A stretch of 64,000 bases of DNA from Scolanthus callimorphus (lineage: Eukaryota > Cnidaria > Anthozoa > Actiniaria > Edwardsiidae). Under the pieces are notes generated by a model. That model was not told where the DNA came from and ran no database searches. It saw only the letters and a list, made by a program, of their open reading frames with translations. Both the position numbers and the translations under genes were made by a program. The DNA lies in NCBI GenBank assembly GCA_033964015.1, contig CM066925.1:8788204-8852203 (forward strand), written 5' to 3'. Positions 49,866-61,757 of the stretch are shown here, one piece after another; the stretch's first letter is position 1, and the number at the start of each line of letters is the position of its first letter.

Positions 49866-50365
49866 TAACAAACGCCGGATGCGACTTAAAGCACGAAGCA
49901 TACCCTCAAAACCCGAAGCATGTTCGGCATGTTCCGGGATTTTATATCATTGTACTATCTGAAATTATGTTGCTAGGTCAATGAATGACTGCCATCAATT
50001 GTCATACAGATCAAGACAATATTGTCGTGGAGGGATTTTGACGCTCGCCGTGAATGTACATAAACCTACCTCATAATCATCGCTCTCAAAATTCGCTCCC
50101 GTAAGACATGCTTTAATTTTGTTGTATTTGATGTATCAGTGGAAAAAGATCGAAATAGTAAGGGATTTATGGTAGTTTTATAGGTGTTTTTGTAGGGTTA
50201 GAGGCAACGAATTCTGAATTCCGTTTTTGAAGTATCCCTCGTTGTTCTCCAAGTTACCTTCCATATATTGCCGCAAATATTAATAGTTATGCGTCAGACC
50301 GCAACATGCGTCTTAATGAGAAAAAGTGTGTAAAGAAATGGTAATAAATTTCTTACAATACCAGC

Positions 50366-50526
50366 CCACCGTCATATCCCCAATCCAGCTCAATGGTCTA
50401 GTTATAGAAAGGGTATCTAGCTTTAAACTCCTTGGTGTAATAATTTTGGACGACATGTCCTGGAACAATCATTGTGACTATATCCACAAAAAAGCGCCCA
50501 AGTGACTGTACGCATTACGATCACTT
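50366..50526 (+). pseudogene. LINE reverse-transcriptase C-terminal remnant, part 1
   Basis: Reads IQLNGLVIERVSSFKLLGV, IILDDMSWNNHCDYIHKKA, then a TGA where Arg is expected before LYALRSL. The LLGVxIxxDLxWxxHxxYI pattern is that of CR1/RTE-like non-LTR retrotransposons just after the RT palm. It continues at 51193 after an insertion. Confidence 0.75.
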
Positions 50527-50528
50527 AT

Positions 50529-51192
50529 GGTTACTGAGAACCTTCGCGCACGTTGTTCGAAAAAAAAATCATACACGTCCTTAGTTTAACCATAATATGT
50601 CAACCTATATATCGTTGGAAAGCTTATAGAATGGACTAGCGGGCTATGGCAAAAAGAAATCACTTATTGATACCTGTAATGTTTTTTAAAGCATTGATTA
50701 AATATTTTGGTGTGCTATTTTCACGAGCTAACGCTGTGTCGAACTGCTGGACCATGACTCCCAAGTAACACATTGTTTTAATCCTTAAAGGTGTTTCTCA
50801 AAAACCGTGTCTGCGATTTTTTAAATTTTGTTTAGTTCAACAGTTATGAATTTTTTAAATTTTTAGAACGTGAAAATTCTACAAAATTTGACCTTCGAAA
50901 TTAAAAGTTCGATAACTTTTGAGCAAAGCAAAATTTTAAAAAACGCAGACACGGTTTTTGGGAAACAGCTTTAAGGATTAAAACAATGTGTTACTTGGGA
51001 GTCAAGGTCTAGCAGTTCGACAGCGTTATCTCTTGAAACTCTCACACCCGAAATTTTAATAAAACCTTTAAAACATTTCTAATTATGAAAAAAAATATTT
51101 ATTTTTGCCATAGCCCGCTAGTCCATTCTATAAGCTTTCCAACGATATATAGGTTGATATGTTTACACGTGCGCGAAGGTTCTCAGTAACCT
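50529..51192. mobile_element. 664-bp fold-back element inside the LINE remnant
   Basis: Termini GGTTACTGAGAACCTTCGCG and CGCGAAGGTTCTCAGTAACC are inverted. Long inner arms pair (ACCTATATATCGTTGGAAAG; TCCATTCTATAAGCTTTCC complement; CCCAAGTAACACATTGTTTT / AAAACAATGTGTTACTTGGG; AAACCGTGTCTGCG / CGCAGACACGGTTT). No ORF. It splits the LINE frame. Confidence 0.85.
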
Positions 51193-51445
51193 TAAGAGAG
51201 CTGGTCTGGACTCTCAGGACCTCTTGTGTACTGTAGCCTAGTAAGGTCAGTTCTAGAGTATGCCTCGCCCGTATGGGCAGCAATACCTGCATACCTTGAA
51301 GAAATGTTAGAATCAGTACAACGCAAGGCCCTTAGAATAGGCTCAATTCCTTTGTAACTTATAAGTACTGTTACGCGCGCTGTGTTCATTGTATATTTAT
51401 GCTTTGGCCTTCCCCAGCAATTCAAGTCTACCTGCAAGTGTATTA
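51193..51445 (+). pseudogene. LINE reverse-transcriptase C-terminal remnant, part 2 and 3' end
   Basis: Reads LKRAGLDSQDLLCTVA, then after stop codons VRSVLEYASPVWAAIPAYLE and MLESVQRKALRIG, the typical end of CR1-like RTs. The 3' UTR runs to 51445, where the pentanucleotide array starts. Confidence 0.78.
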
Positions 51446-51785
51446 AACTATTCTATTCTACTCTTCTCTATTCTATTCTATTCTATTCTATTCTATTCTA
51501 TTCTATTCTATTCTATTCTATTCTCTATTCTATTCTATTCTATTCTCTATACTATTCTATTCTATTCTCTATTCTATTCTATTCTATTCTATTCTATTCT
51601 ATTCTATTTTCTATTCTATTCTATTCTATTCTATTCTCTATTCTATTCTATTCTATTCTATTCTATTCTATTCTATTCTCTATTCTATTCTCTATTCTAT
51701 TCTATTCTATTCTATTCTATTCTATTCTATTCTATTCTATTCTATTCTATTCTATTCTATTCTATTCTATTCTATTCTATTCTTA
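51446..51785. repeat. (ATTCT)n pentanucleotide array, about 340 bp
   Basis: Nearly uninterrupted TTCTA units with occasional CTCTATT variants. It begins exactly where the LINE 3' end finishes, so it is probably an expanded LINE tail. Confidence 0.95.
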
Positions 51786-51789
51786 AGCA

Positions 51790-53130
51790 ATAAAAGTACT
51801 TTCCGCGTGCTCTCTGGTTTCTTACAAACACGAGGGGGATGTTGGGAGAACTGATCAAAACTTGAAAGACACGAGCCGCAGGCGAGTAGGCCTAAATGTG
51901 CTCCCCTGGCGAAACGAGAGCTTCAAATCTGCGTGCAAGACTAGAGGGTGAATGTCGTAACTTTGTAATTTTCTTCTACACCAAACAAGCACATATAATG
52001 GTCAAATTTGGTTACGTAGTTTTACCAATGCCACAAGCTTTTCGTCTATATAAATCTTAGCAAGAAATTATACGTAATAACGACACATTTTAACGCGACA
52101 TTCTTGTAATAAATTCATTGCGCTTTCACGATTTCTTTCCTCGGTAGATAATTTTTCAACATTTTAGTAGTTCATGGTGTTTACAATCTGACCTTCGGTA
52201 AAGTTTAGTACGTTACTATTCAATATAGTGCCGAAGGAAGAGCCCCAAATAATGAGTTTTCGGAGCACTATTAAAATTCAGTTCAAGCCAAGCTGAATCA
52301 GCCTTCTAATTTGGCCAAAGTTGACGGCATTTTTATTACCGCGTTTCTGTTCCGACGAATTTTCTGTAACTTAGCTCGATTTGAGATTACTTCAACTGGA
52401 ATCGATTCCTGGAGTTTGAGCCAAAAAAACCGGCAATTTTTTTTTCTAGTACGACCTGAATATGAAATTAGGGCCTCACAAAAATTTAGATTGTGACTTC
52501 TAAAAAAGTTTCCAAGAAGATCGGTTATTAAGAACTTATCTATACATCATAAAGTTAGGATTTGAAAAAAAATTATAACAATAGAGGAAAAAACACAAAA
52601 GTTATAGCCTTGAGTTTAGCGACGCAGATTTGCGCTCTAGACACAGTTGGGTGCATTTTGAATTTCGAATGAGTCACCTTAAAGCAAATTTAGGCTACCA
52701 AGATTAGGTTCTTAAATTTTCATATGAATTTCATTTAAATATATTACAAATACATTTGAGGAATTACTTGAAAGTAAAAAATGTTATGTCAAGTTTCTAA
52801 ACACAATATCTTTTACAGAACAGAGCTACCTGCATATAGCTATTGCTAGTCGAGGCAGGTAGGGAGAAGATTCGGACGTGTAATTTTATTATTATTAATA
52901 TATTTTTTCCTGCTTTTTAGACATGTGCAATATGTACTTTTTCTTTTAAATGTAATCAGATGATGATGTTAATTTAGCAGTTTCTATACCTATACACCTT
53001 ACAGCAACTCCACTCATAAGAACCTAACTTAGAATTTTAGCCTTAATAGGTTCTTATGTGGAGGGGGCTTAAAAGAAATTTTTTTTAGCCTAACAGATTC
53101 TTAAAACCCAGGTTCTTATACGTGGGTTTT
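51790..53130. other. No recognised gene
   Basis: A+T-rich intergenic DNA. No exon, RNA gene or clear repeat was recognised on either strand. Confidence 0.45.
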
Positions 53131-53138
53131 TACTGCTC

Positions 53139-53582
53139 GAAATAGTAAACTCCTTTCATTACTCAAATGCCCTTCTCATTGTCTCAGCGAGAATAAGTTA
53201 TGGGAAAGGTCAATTTTGACCGAGACAGTGAGAGGAGCGAAGAAAAGAACACGGAAGCGCCAAGCGCATGCGTGATGTGACGACAACGTACGTCGCCGAA
53301 GGGGAGGAGGGTGGGCAAAATTCATTCCCAACACCCGCGTCCCGACGTTGGTTTTAAAAAGACCACGATATTGTGAAATCTACTGCTTAAATCACCCTGA
53401 GAGTGTGATAAATTACGTAAGACGTTACCAGGAAGGAATGCAGGGAATAACACGGGATAACATTCTCGCGTAGCGCAATTACGAGGGAATTTCAGTAATG
53501 AAAATAGTAAACTCCTTTCATTACTCAAATGCCCTTCTCATTGTCTCAGCGAGAATAAGTTATGGGAAAGGTCAATTTTGAC
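53139..53582. repeat. Direct repeats flanking repeat B
   Basis: An 80-bp block (AATAGTAAACTCCTTTCATT to AAAGGTCAATTTTGACC) occurs at 53139-53221 and 53503-53582. Between them lies repeat B, 53315-53508, which recurs at 55885-55925 plus 57173-57335. Confidence 0.8.
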
Positions 53583-53689
53583 CTCGCACGATCGATACAC
53601 TGCGAGCCGAGCCGTGGCGCTAGACAAAAACCGTTCACAGTAGAGAAAACACAACGGAATCAACAGAATAACACTTTATCCTCCCAAAA

Positions 53690-55810
53690 CTCAGAGGAAG
53701 AGTCAGGATTAAAATGAATTTAACAAATTTCAATTGGCGGTCTTAATTGACTCAAGTAGCAGGTCTCGCGCCCGTAAATACGCCAGATTATAAAGTAAAA
53801 TAAACCGGAACATAAAGGACGAACGCAGCACCTGCTAACTGAGTCGAATCAAGACCGTCCGAAGACAGTATGAGGGTAGGTTAACTGTATGTTAACGAAC
53901 CCCTATGATAGCGACAAAGGTAACAGGGACTACGAGAATTTAGCATAGTGAAGCGAACAAAGCGGGAAATTAAATTTGGCGTTGTTCAACAACATGCACC
54001 CATACAACACACCAATAAGATAATTTAGCATTACTTGAAGCCAGCAAACCGAGAAATTGAATTTGGCAGTTTCAAAAACACCCAAACTAGTAACAAACCA
54101 ATCAAAGAATTTAGCATACTAGAAGCCAACAAAGCCGCGAGAAATTGAATATGGCGGTGTTTAAAAAACACCCATACAACCAATCGGAGAATTTAGCATA
54201 ACTATGAAGACAACAAGCCGAGAAATTGAATTTTGCAGTGTTACAAAAACTCTAATATAACAAACCAATCGGAGAATTAGCATTTACTATGAAGCCAACA
54301 AGCCGAGAAATTGAATTTGACAGTGTTACAAAAACACTCATACAACAAACCAATCGGAGAATTTAGCATTATACTATGAAGCCAACAAACCGAGAAATTG
54401 AATTTGGCGGTGTTACAAAAACACTCATACAACAAACCAATCGGAGAATTTAGCATTACTATGAAGCCAACAAGCCGAGAAATTGAATTTGGCAGTGTTA
54501 CAAAACACCCATACAACAAACCAATCGGAGAATTTAGCATTTACTATGAAGCCAACAAGCCGAGAAATTGAATTTGGCAGTGTTACAAAACACCCATACA
54601 ACAAACCAATCGGAGAATTTAGCATTTACTATGAAGCCAACAAACCAATCAGAGAGTTTAGCATTACTATGAAGACAACAAGCCGAGAAATTGAATTTGG
54701 CTTGAATTTAACAAAATTCAATTGGCGGTCTTAATTGACTCAAGTAGCAGGGCTCGCGCCCGTAATACAGTAGAATAAACCGGAACAAAAAGGACGGACG
54801 CAGCACCTGCTAACTGAGTCGAATCAAAACCGTCCGGAGACAGTATGAGGGTAGGTTAACTGTATGTTAACGAACCCCTATGATAGCGACAAAGGTAACA
54901 GGGACTACGAGAATTTAGCATAGTGAAGCGAACAAAGCGGGAAATTGAATTGTTCAACAACATGCACCCATGGCCATGCAACAAACCAATCATAGAAATT
55001 AGCATTACTTGAAGCCAGCAAGCCGAGAAATTGAGTTTGGCGGTGTTTTAAAAGCACCCATATACTAGTAACAAACCAACCAGAGAATTTAGCATTATTT
55101 GAAGCTAACAAGCCGAGAAATTGAATTTTGGCGGTGTTTCAAAAACACCCATACGACCCATACAAACCAACCAAAGAATTAATTGAATCTGGCGGTGTTA
55201 CAAAACACCCATACAAACCAACCAATCGGAGAATTTAGCATTACTATGAAGCCAACAAGCCGACAAATTGAATTTGGCGGTGTTACAAAAACACTCATAC
55301 AACAAACCAATCGGAGAATTTAGCATTACTATGAAGCCAACAAGCCGAGAAATTGAATTTGGCGGTGTTACAAAAACACTCATACAACAAACCAATCGGA
55401 GAATTTAGCATTACTATGAAGCCAACAAGCCGAGAAATTGAATTTGGCGGTGTTACAAAAACACTCATACAACAAACCAATCGGAGAATTTAGCATTACT
55501 ATGAAGCCAACAAGCTGAGAAATTGAATTTGGCGGTGTTACAAAAACACTCATACAACAAACCAATCGGAAGATTTAGCATTACTATGAAGCTAACAAGC
55601 CGAGAAATTGAATTTGGCGGTGTTCAACAAACCAATCGGAGAATTTAGCATTACTATGAAGCCAACAAACCGAGAAATTGAATTTGGCGGTGTTACAAAA
55701 ACACTCATGCAACAAACCAATCGGAGAATTTAGCATTACTATGAAGCCAAAAAGCCGAGAAATTGAATTTGGCAGTGTTACAAAAACACTCATACAACAA
55801 ACCAAAACCC
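53690..55810. repeat. 85-bp satellite array with about 1-kb higher-order unit
   Basis: The 85-bp unit contains CGGAGAATTTAGCATTACTA, GAGAAATTGAATTTGGCGG and CACTCATACAACAAACCAA. A longer leader (TTCAATTGGCGGTCTTAATT to ACATGCACCCAT) occurs at about 53715-54000 and again at about 54708-54970, so the array is organised as two leader-plus-satellite blocks about 993 bp apart. Open frames across it are by-products of a unit length not divisible by three. Confidence 0.92.
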
Positions 55811-55925
55811 GTCAGAGAATTAAGCCATGGATCGGGAGGATTAAGAGCCATGAAGCTTCGGCGACGTACGAACCAACACACCAAACAAAATTCATGACCA
55901 AGACACCCGCGTCCCGACGTTGGTT

Positions 55926-57172
55926 CACAGGTGACCCAGGACAATTGTTTGTGTACTACAACATCGAAGTATTGACAGTAATATAGGGTTTATATGGGGA
56001 TTGTGGTAAGAGATGTTTGGACCTGGAATTTTTTAGGAAATTATCAATAAAAGTTAATGAAACTTACCATGTTGTTAGTTGTGGTTGTCCTTGATGCTCA
56101 TGTGAAGTTTCACGGATTTATCTTCAATTCGCCCCCCATACAGAGAGAAAGACAAGGTGGGAGGCTGAAGCCAAAAATCGGCTCGATCGACCGATCGGCA
56201 GAACGCACTTCGAGACGGATTTTTTCACAAAATTCGAATTCCACAACCAAACAAACACACCACGATCGTAGATATACATGTTACCGACGCAGCAAAATCA
56301 ATAAATATCCTGCAGTTACGTACGCGAAGGTAGCAGACCCCGTTAAACTCGCACGACCCCCTTTTCAACGGTCGTTAAAAATCCGCGGGACGCACAGCTT
56401 GGCTAACCAAAATGGCGGCCGTCAAACAACCAAAATGGCGGCCGTTACCAAAAACTCCTCAAGGGGGAGGGGGACCTAGCGCAAACTCATGCAAATCAGA
56501 TTGTGCGACTTCAAAATATATCCATTACCTCCCGAACAAAGGGATTTAATTTTTTTTACGGAGAAGAATAGATCTGTAGCAAATTTGGCCTAGGGAGCAG
56601 CCCGCTCGGCGAATTTGCGCTAGGTCTCCCTCCCCCTTGAGGAGTTTTTGGTAACGGCCGCCATTTTGTTTTTAACGGCCGCCATTTTGGTTAGCCAAGC
56701 TGTGCGTCCCGCGGATTTTTAACGACCGTTGAAAAGGGGGTCGTGCGAGTTTAACGGGGTCTGCTACCTTCGCGTACGTAACTGCAGGATATTTATTGAT
56801 TTTGCTGCGTCGGTAACATGTATATCTACGATCGTGGTGTGTTTGTTTGGTTGTGGAATTCGAATTTTGTGAAAAAATCCGTCTCGAAGTGCGTTCTGCC
56901 GATCGGTCGATCGAGCCGATTTTTGGCTTCAGCCTCCCACCTTGTCTTTCTCTCTGTATTGGGGGCGAATTGAAGATAAATCCGTGAAACTTCACATGAG
57001 CATCAAGGACAACCACAACTAACAACATGGTAAGTTTCAGTAACTTTTATTGATAATTTCCTAAAAAATTCCAGGTCCAAACATCTCTTACCACAATCCC
57101 CATATAAACCCTATATTACTGTCAATACTTCGATGTTGTAGTACACAAACAATTGTCCTGGGTCACCTGTGG
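55926..57172. mobile_element. 1,247-bp palindromic element with 560-bp arms
   Basis: 55926-56485 and 56613-57172 are near-identical inverted arms around a 128-bp spacer. Ends are CACAGGTGACCCAGGACAAT and its complement. GTTGGTT stands directly on both sides, a probable 7-bp target duplication. The arms contain paired CCAAAATGGCGGCCGT blocks. The matching open frames in the two arms (about 118-140 codons) are mirror images and have no recognised domain. Confidence 0.88.
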
Positions 57173-57335
57173 TTGGTTTTTGAAAAGACCACGATATTGT
57201 GAAATCTACTGCTTAAATCACCCTGAGAGTGTGATAAATTACGTAAGACGTTACCAGGAAGGAATGCAGGGAATAACACGGGATAACATTCTCGCGTAGC
57301 GCAATTACGAGGGAATTTCAGTAATGAAAATAGTG
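57173..57335 (+). repeat. Repeat B, second copy (right part)
   Basis: Matches 53345-53508 (AGACCACGATATTGTGAAATC to GGGAATTTCAGTAATGAAAA). Its left part is at 55885-55925, separated by the palindromic element. Confidence 0.88.
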
Positions 57336-57811
57336 CAAGCCTGGGTGAACCTTGTGTTTACGTTGTTGGCTAAAATCAGTAGCGTGACGACAAAAAATAA
57401 TCGTTTAGCCCCCAGCTGGGCATTACTTAACACGTTATTTTTGTCACGGTTTATTTTAGTGTTTATAGTTTGTATATCAGCTGTGGCTGTGTAATTGGTG
57501 GGCCAGAAGGACAGAAAGGCTCTGTGTCGAAACCTGGTCAAGAGAACTGACTTGTCTCGGTCCTACGTCATCATATAGAGCAAGAATTGCATCACTTTTT
57601 GATGAGTATCAGAGCTTATCTACAAGTGCAAGCCAAAGGCTGAAACGAAATGTAAAACCCACGTCTCTGGAGTGTAAGTTCTGATAACCAGGCGAGCCTT
57701 GTCAGGAATTCACTTCCTATCTGACCTTGTGGTCCGGTTTGGCTTGAGTTACAGGACGAGAACTTCCTCAATCGCTGAACAGCCTACAGAAACGCTTATC
57801 GCAGCACTTCG
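57336..57811. other. Upstream region of the 57812 exon
   Basis: No repeat or exon was recognised. It probably contains the promoter and 5' UTR of the next gene; no TATA box was seen. Confidence 0.35.
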
Positions 57812-58110
57812 ATGAGACGGCGCTACGATAAAGTGCTAATCATGGAAGCTAAAGCTAAAGTCAGCTTGTTCCTACAGCTTGGGATTTTACTGAACCTTGT
57901 TTTAACTCTAGTGTCTGTTGGTTATCTCACTTATAAAGTTCACACTTTAGACGACCGAGTCTTACGACTTGAGGATTTGATTCACAAAACAAAGACGGGA
58001 GGATCGACAAACCAGCAGCGTTATACCCGATCTGTTCTCGAAAGAATACATCTTGTGCTGAATGCAAAAAAGCCTGCTTAGAATTATTCGGATCAGCGTT
58101 AAACGCTAAG
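57812..58110 (+). CDS. First exon of a single-pass membrane protein (collagen-like family), one-base frameshift
   Basis: ATG at 57812 or, in frame, 57842 (MEAKAKVSLF). A hydrophobic segment (LFLQLGILLNLVLTLVSVGY) acts as a type II signal anchor and is followed by a short coiled coil (VHTLDDRVLRLEDLI). The listed frame stops at 58081, but a shifted frame from about 58047 reads TSCAECKKACLELFGSALN up to a clean donor (GCTAAG/GTGAGT, 58110/58111). A CxxC-ACxxLFG block in this place is, from memory, typical of cnidarian membrane-anchored collagen-like proteins. So one A was lost near 58044-58047, or is missing from the assembly. Downstream exons were not found. Confidence 0.6.
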
Positions 58111-58655
58111 GTGAGTAAATTTACCGTTTATGTACCATTAGAATGGGCAATATATTTATCAATATCAATGCTGCTTCCAGCGTTGAACTTTATCCACGAG
58201 TAAATGTAAAAACCACACTGGGGAATTTCCATTGAATTTTGAACCACCCCTCTCACTTTTTGTCGATATGAGCATGCGCGCAAAGGATTCTGGGAAGAAT
58301 ATTGTAGCCCTGTGTTGCCTATCTTTGAGGAGGCCTTGTGACGAGTCCAAGCATTCTTTCTCTCTCTTGTTGCCGCCATTGCGAAGATCGAAAGGTAAGC
58401 TTTAATTGATACAAATTTATACGTTTTTCATCAAGATTTAACCATTTTTACGCTTGTTTACAAACAGGCTTTGACAACTGAGAATTTTAGCTGGTTGTGC
58501 GATATTTTTCTCTCAAATAAACGTGTTTTCTTACGAATGAATAAGACTCAATTTCGAATTCTAAAACGATAGAAATTGTCCTCATTTCCTGAGTTGTGTA
58601 AGGCCCAAAACGTTTATACTTTCGTCCCCTTTCCTTGAAATTAGACCAGTGGAGG
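58111..58655. other. Intergenic or intronic stretch
   Basis: Contains CGCCATTGCGAAGATCGAAAG/GTAAGC at about 58374-58399, which could be a non-coding first exon with donor for the locus starting at 58661. Nothing else was recognised. Confidence 0.3.
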
Positions 58656-61600
58656 AAAAGATGGCTAGGCCAAGAGAGAAAGAGAGATTCCGCATCGGAG
58701 AGTGGGCGCAGCAGAATAAATAAAAAGGCAAGCTCTCATGGAACTTAACCAGAATCTTCAGCAACTAGACTCTGAAATTAATCAGCTTAAGAGAAAGGTA
58801 AGGTTTTCAGGGCATTCTTTATTTCTTTAATTGTAAAAGGCTCGCACAATAATATATTATTATATGGCAATCCTATATTGAAATGATTGTTCCTGGGAAA
58901 GCAAAATATGTCCACCATCCCATGTATTCCAACCAAGATTGTAGCCATCATCCCTTTATGGGGGCTTGAATGGGCAATTCCAGAAAATATATGTACCCAA
59001 TGGATGGGCGGCAATAGTTTTTGACCCAATTCCTGAGGGGTTAAACTAGCTTCCAGCTTTGACCCCTCCCATGCAGGCAATCAATCAATTTATTTGCTTT
59101 ACATGTACTTGAATGATATTGCAATTAATAATATGGCATTATAAAGTTACAGATAGAGACAGTCTTCTTTCAATAGCTGCATGTACAAAGTGGGCTTGCA
59201 TTTTGAATATAAATGGATCAACGTTATTGAATAAAAATAGGATCTTGTCTATTAGTAACCAAATAATTCTGAGGCAGAATTCCGAGCCTAAACCCCTCCC
59301 CCACTCAGAATTTCCGAATGCCGCTCATTCCCGGGGTAAGGTTTTCTGGGTATGTATATTTTCTGGAATTGCACAATAAGGTATACAGAGTCATTGATAT
59401 GCATTCATGCAAATCGCTGTAGTGTGCCTCATTTTATTTATCACTTTGCCCTGTCTTTTTTTTCTCAAGGAGAGGAAACAATGGCACATGCAAATGTCAT
59501 TATTGTTCTTTATTCGTTATTCATAAAATCAAAAAGTCAAAACATCTCAAATTTCTAGAAACTGTTAAAATTTGGTTATTTTTTTTTTTAAATTTTACAA
59601 CTAAATTTTCCGGCAAATGCTCTTTCACAGCGAAGTTATATAGTGGTTCTCAAACCCTTGTTTTTTTTTAGAGGGGTCTTCTACAAGATGAAAAAGTGCA
59701 TTTGCCCAGAGGCCAGGGCCCTACGACACCAACAGCACTTGATGAACATAACAGTGATAAAGTTGTTGGAATCTCTGTGAACATTGCAAATAAAAGAAGA
59801 AAACTAACATTTTCAGCCGCAAAGCAAATTCACAGCAGCAGGCAAGCATCTAAAGCCGAAGCAGAAAAGGCAACTAACAATGGCTTATGGAACTCATTGG
59901 TTGCAAAAGCTAAAAAGAAGGACCTATGTGATATATTAGAGAAATCTAAATTAGTTCAAGAAGGTGTTGTACCCAAAATTGTTAAAAGTGCAGCCAGAGA
60001 ATTTGAGAAATCCTCAAAAAATGTTGTTAGGTCAGTAGCTGTACTATACAAGGGGGGAATTGTTAGTAAGCGCAAGTATTGCGAGATAAGATCAAGTGCG
60101 GCATTTGAGCATGATATTCAGAAAAAGAAACGTAGGCGTTTAGAGTACTCGGGAGGGGTGAAAGTCCCAGCCCTTGTTCCGTACAAAGATTTAATGAAGT
60201 TCATTGAAGCCCAACCCATTGGCCAACTGCATGAGCTGCCCAGAGCCTCTGTGCAAGAGCAAACTTTGATTGAAAGTGAAAATGAGGAACTAGTAAATAA
60301 TTTACTCCCTCAAGTGCCTGGCTATTACATAGACCTCAAAGAACGTCTAATTCAAATGGCAGATCTCTATCTCATGCTAGATAGCCATTCCCCAGGTTTT
60401 CTAACATGGTTTGGAAGACCCAAGGGCCATTTTCTTGTGGCATTAGGGGCTGACGGTGCACCATTCGGAAAGGCAAATGAGGCTTGTGCATGGCTGGTTT
60501 CGTTTCTGAATGTAAAAGAAAGGGTAGCTTGCCCAAGTGATAATTTACTTATTTGTGGGGCTAACTGCAAGGAGGACCACCCTTCAATGCTTAATTACGC
60601 AGCAATGCTGAACGAGCAAATTTCTCTTCTAGAAAAGGAAACCTTCCAGATCAGAGACCATTCTGTAAAGTTTGAGGTGAAACTTTTGCCAAGTGACATG
60701 AAATGGTTAGCTAAATTCTCTGGAGAGTTAAGTAATGCAGCTACCTATCCTTGCTCGTTTGCAAATGTTAAGCTAAATGAACTTAACGATAGAGGTAAAA
60801 CACTTGGTAACAGTAACAGTTGCACCTGGCAACCCTGGAGCTATAACTTCAGGCAAACAGTTGCTAAGAAGGTCAGTGATTTTAAATGCAAGCAGAAAAG
60901 GCCACTAATCCATCACAGGAGCAAACACTACGAACAAAGACTTGCAGTTATATTGCTAGTCTAAAATCTAGACAAGAATTGATGCCAGTCCTTGGACCTA
61001 TTGTCCAACAAGCAAAGTGTGAGATTTTACACATTGGAAACAATTGCTGGGGACATTGGCATAAGTTGTTGTTCTCATATGTTTTGGCAAAGGCAAGTAT
61101 CCCTAAGGCAGCAAAGTCAGTATTTCATTTGACAAAAGAGAACCCACTTAGGAAGCACTTAAGAGCTTTAAGGTTTGAGCTCAAATGCAAAAAAAATGTA
61201 CAACAAAGTTCTTAGGTGGTTCAAAGAGAAAAGGTCAACTGGTGCTGACTTTGAATTTAGATTCACTGGTGAAGAAACCAAAAAGTTTTGTGCTGGCTTC
61301 ATGAAACTTATTGAGGCTCAAATACAAGATGAAGACATTGAGCAGAGTTTCTTTTTGTGCTCCCTTGGCTACATGGGCTTGCACCTTAGGAATAGCCTTT
61401 CCCTGGCTAGCCGTGTTTCTGCCATTAGCTTAGCAGACATATCATCACTAGAAGAGGAATGTAAACTCTACTTTAATGCAACAACACTGTTCCATTCTGC
61501 AAATCTTAGTGTTTGGTCAATGGGGTACTGTGTACCCTTCCACACTAAGCAACTTGTACATGACCTTGGCATGGGATTGGGTATAAATTCCATGCAGGGT

Positions 61601-61757
61601 CGCGAGTCCAAACACCAACAGCTTGCATCTTTTGCCAGTTTGCTCTTGTACGAAATAGATGGGAAAGAGTCTTCAGACATGAGCACATGATAAATGTATG
61701 GCTTAGACACCAGAACCCTATTCCTGTAATTACAGAAAGTCAAAGGAAGTCTATATC

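Noticed and set aside
49980..50360. Possible gene between the GATACA repeat and the LINE remnant
   Set aside because: No frame, splice site or composition supports coding. The stretch is A+T-rich flank.
51382..51793. 134-codon ORFs of repeating ILFYS
   Set aside because: They are translations of the ATTCT microsatellite. A five-base unit with no stop in several frames is open by chance.
54277..55944. Overlapping ORFs on both strands in the satellite
   Set aside because: They repeat every 85 bp and shift frame from unit to unit; this is satellite DNA.
56057..57028. Two long ORFs with the same protein on opposite strands
   Set aside because: They are mirror images in the two arms of one palindrome, with no domain or splice context. 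Duplication, not selection, explains the match.
58128..58379. Minus-strand ORF of 83 codons starting MAATRERKN
   Set aside because: No splice partner, domain or composition support. It probably reads through promoter/5' UTR sequence of the plus-strand locus.
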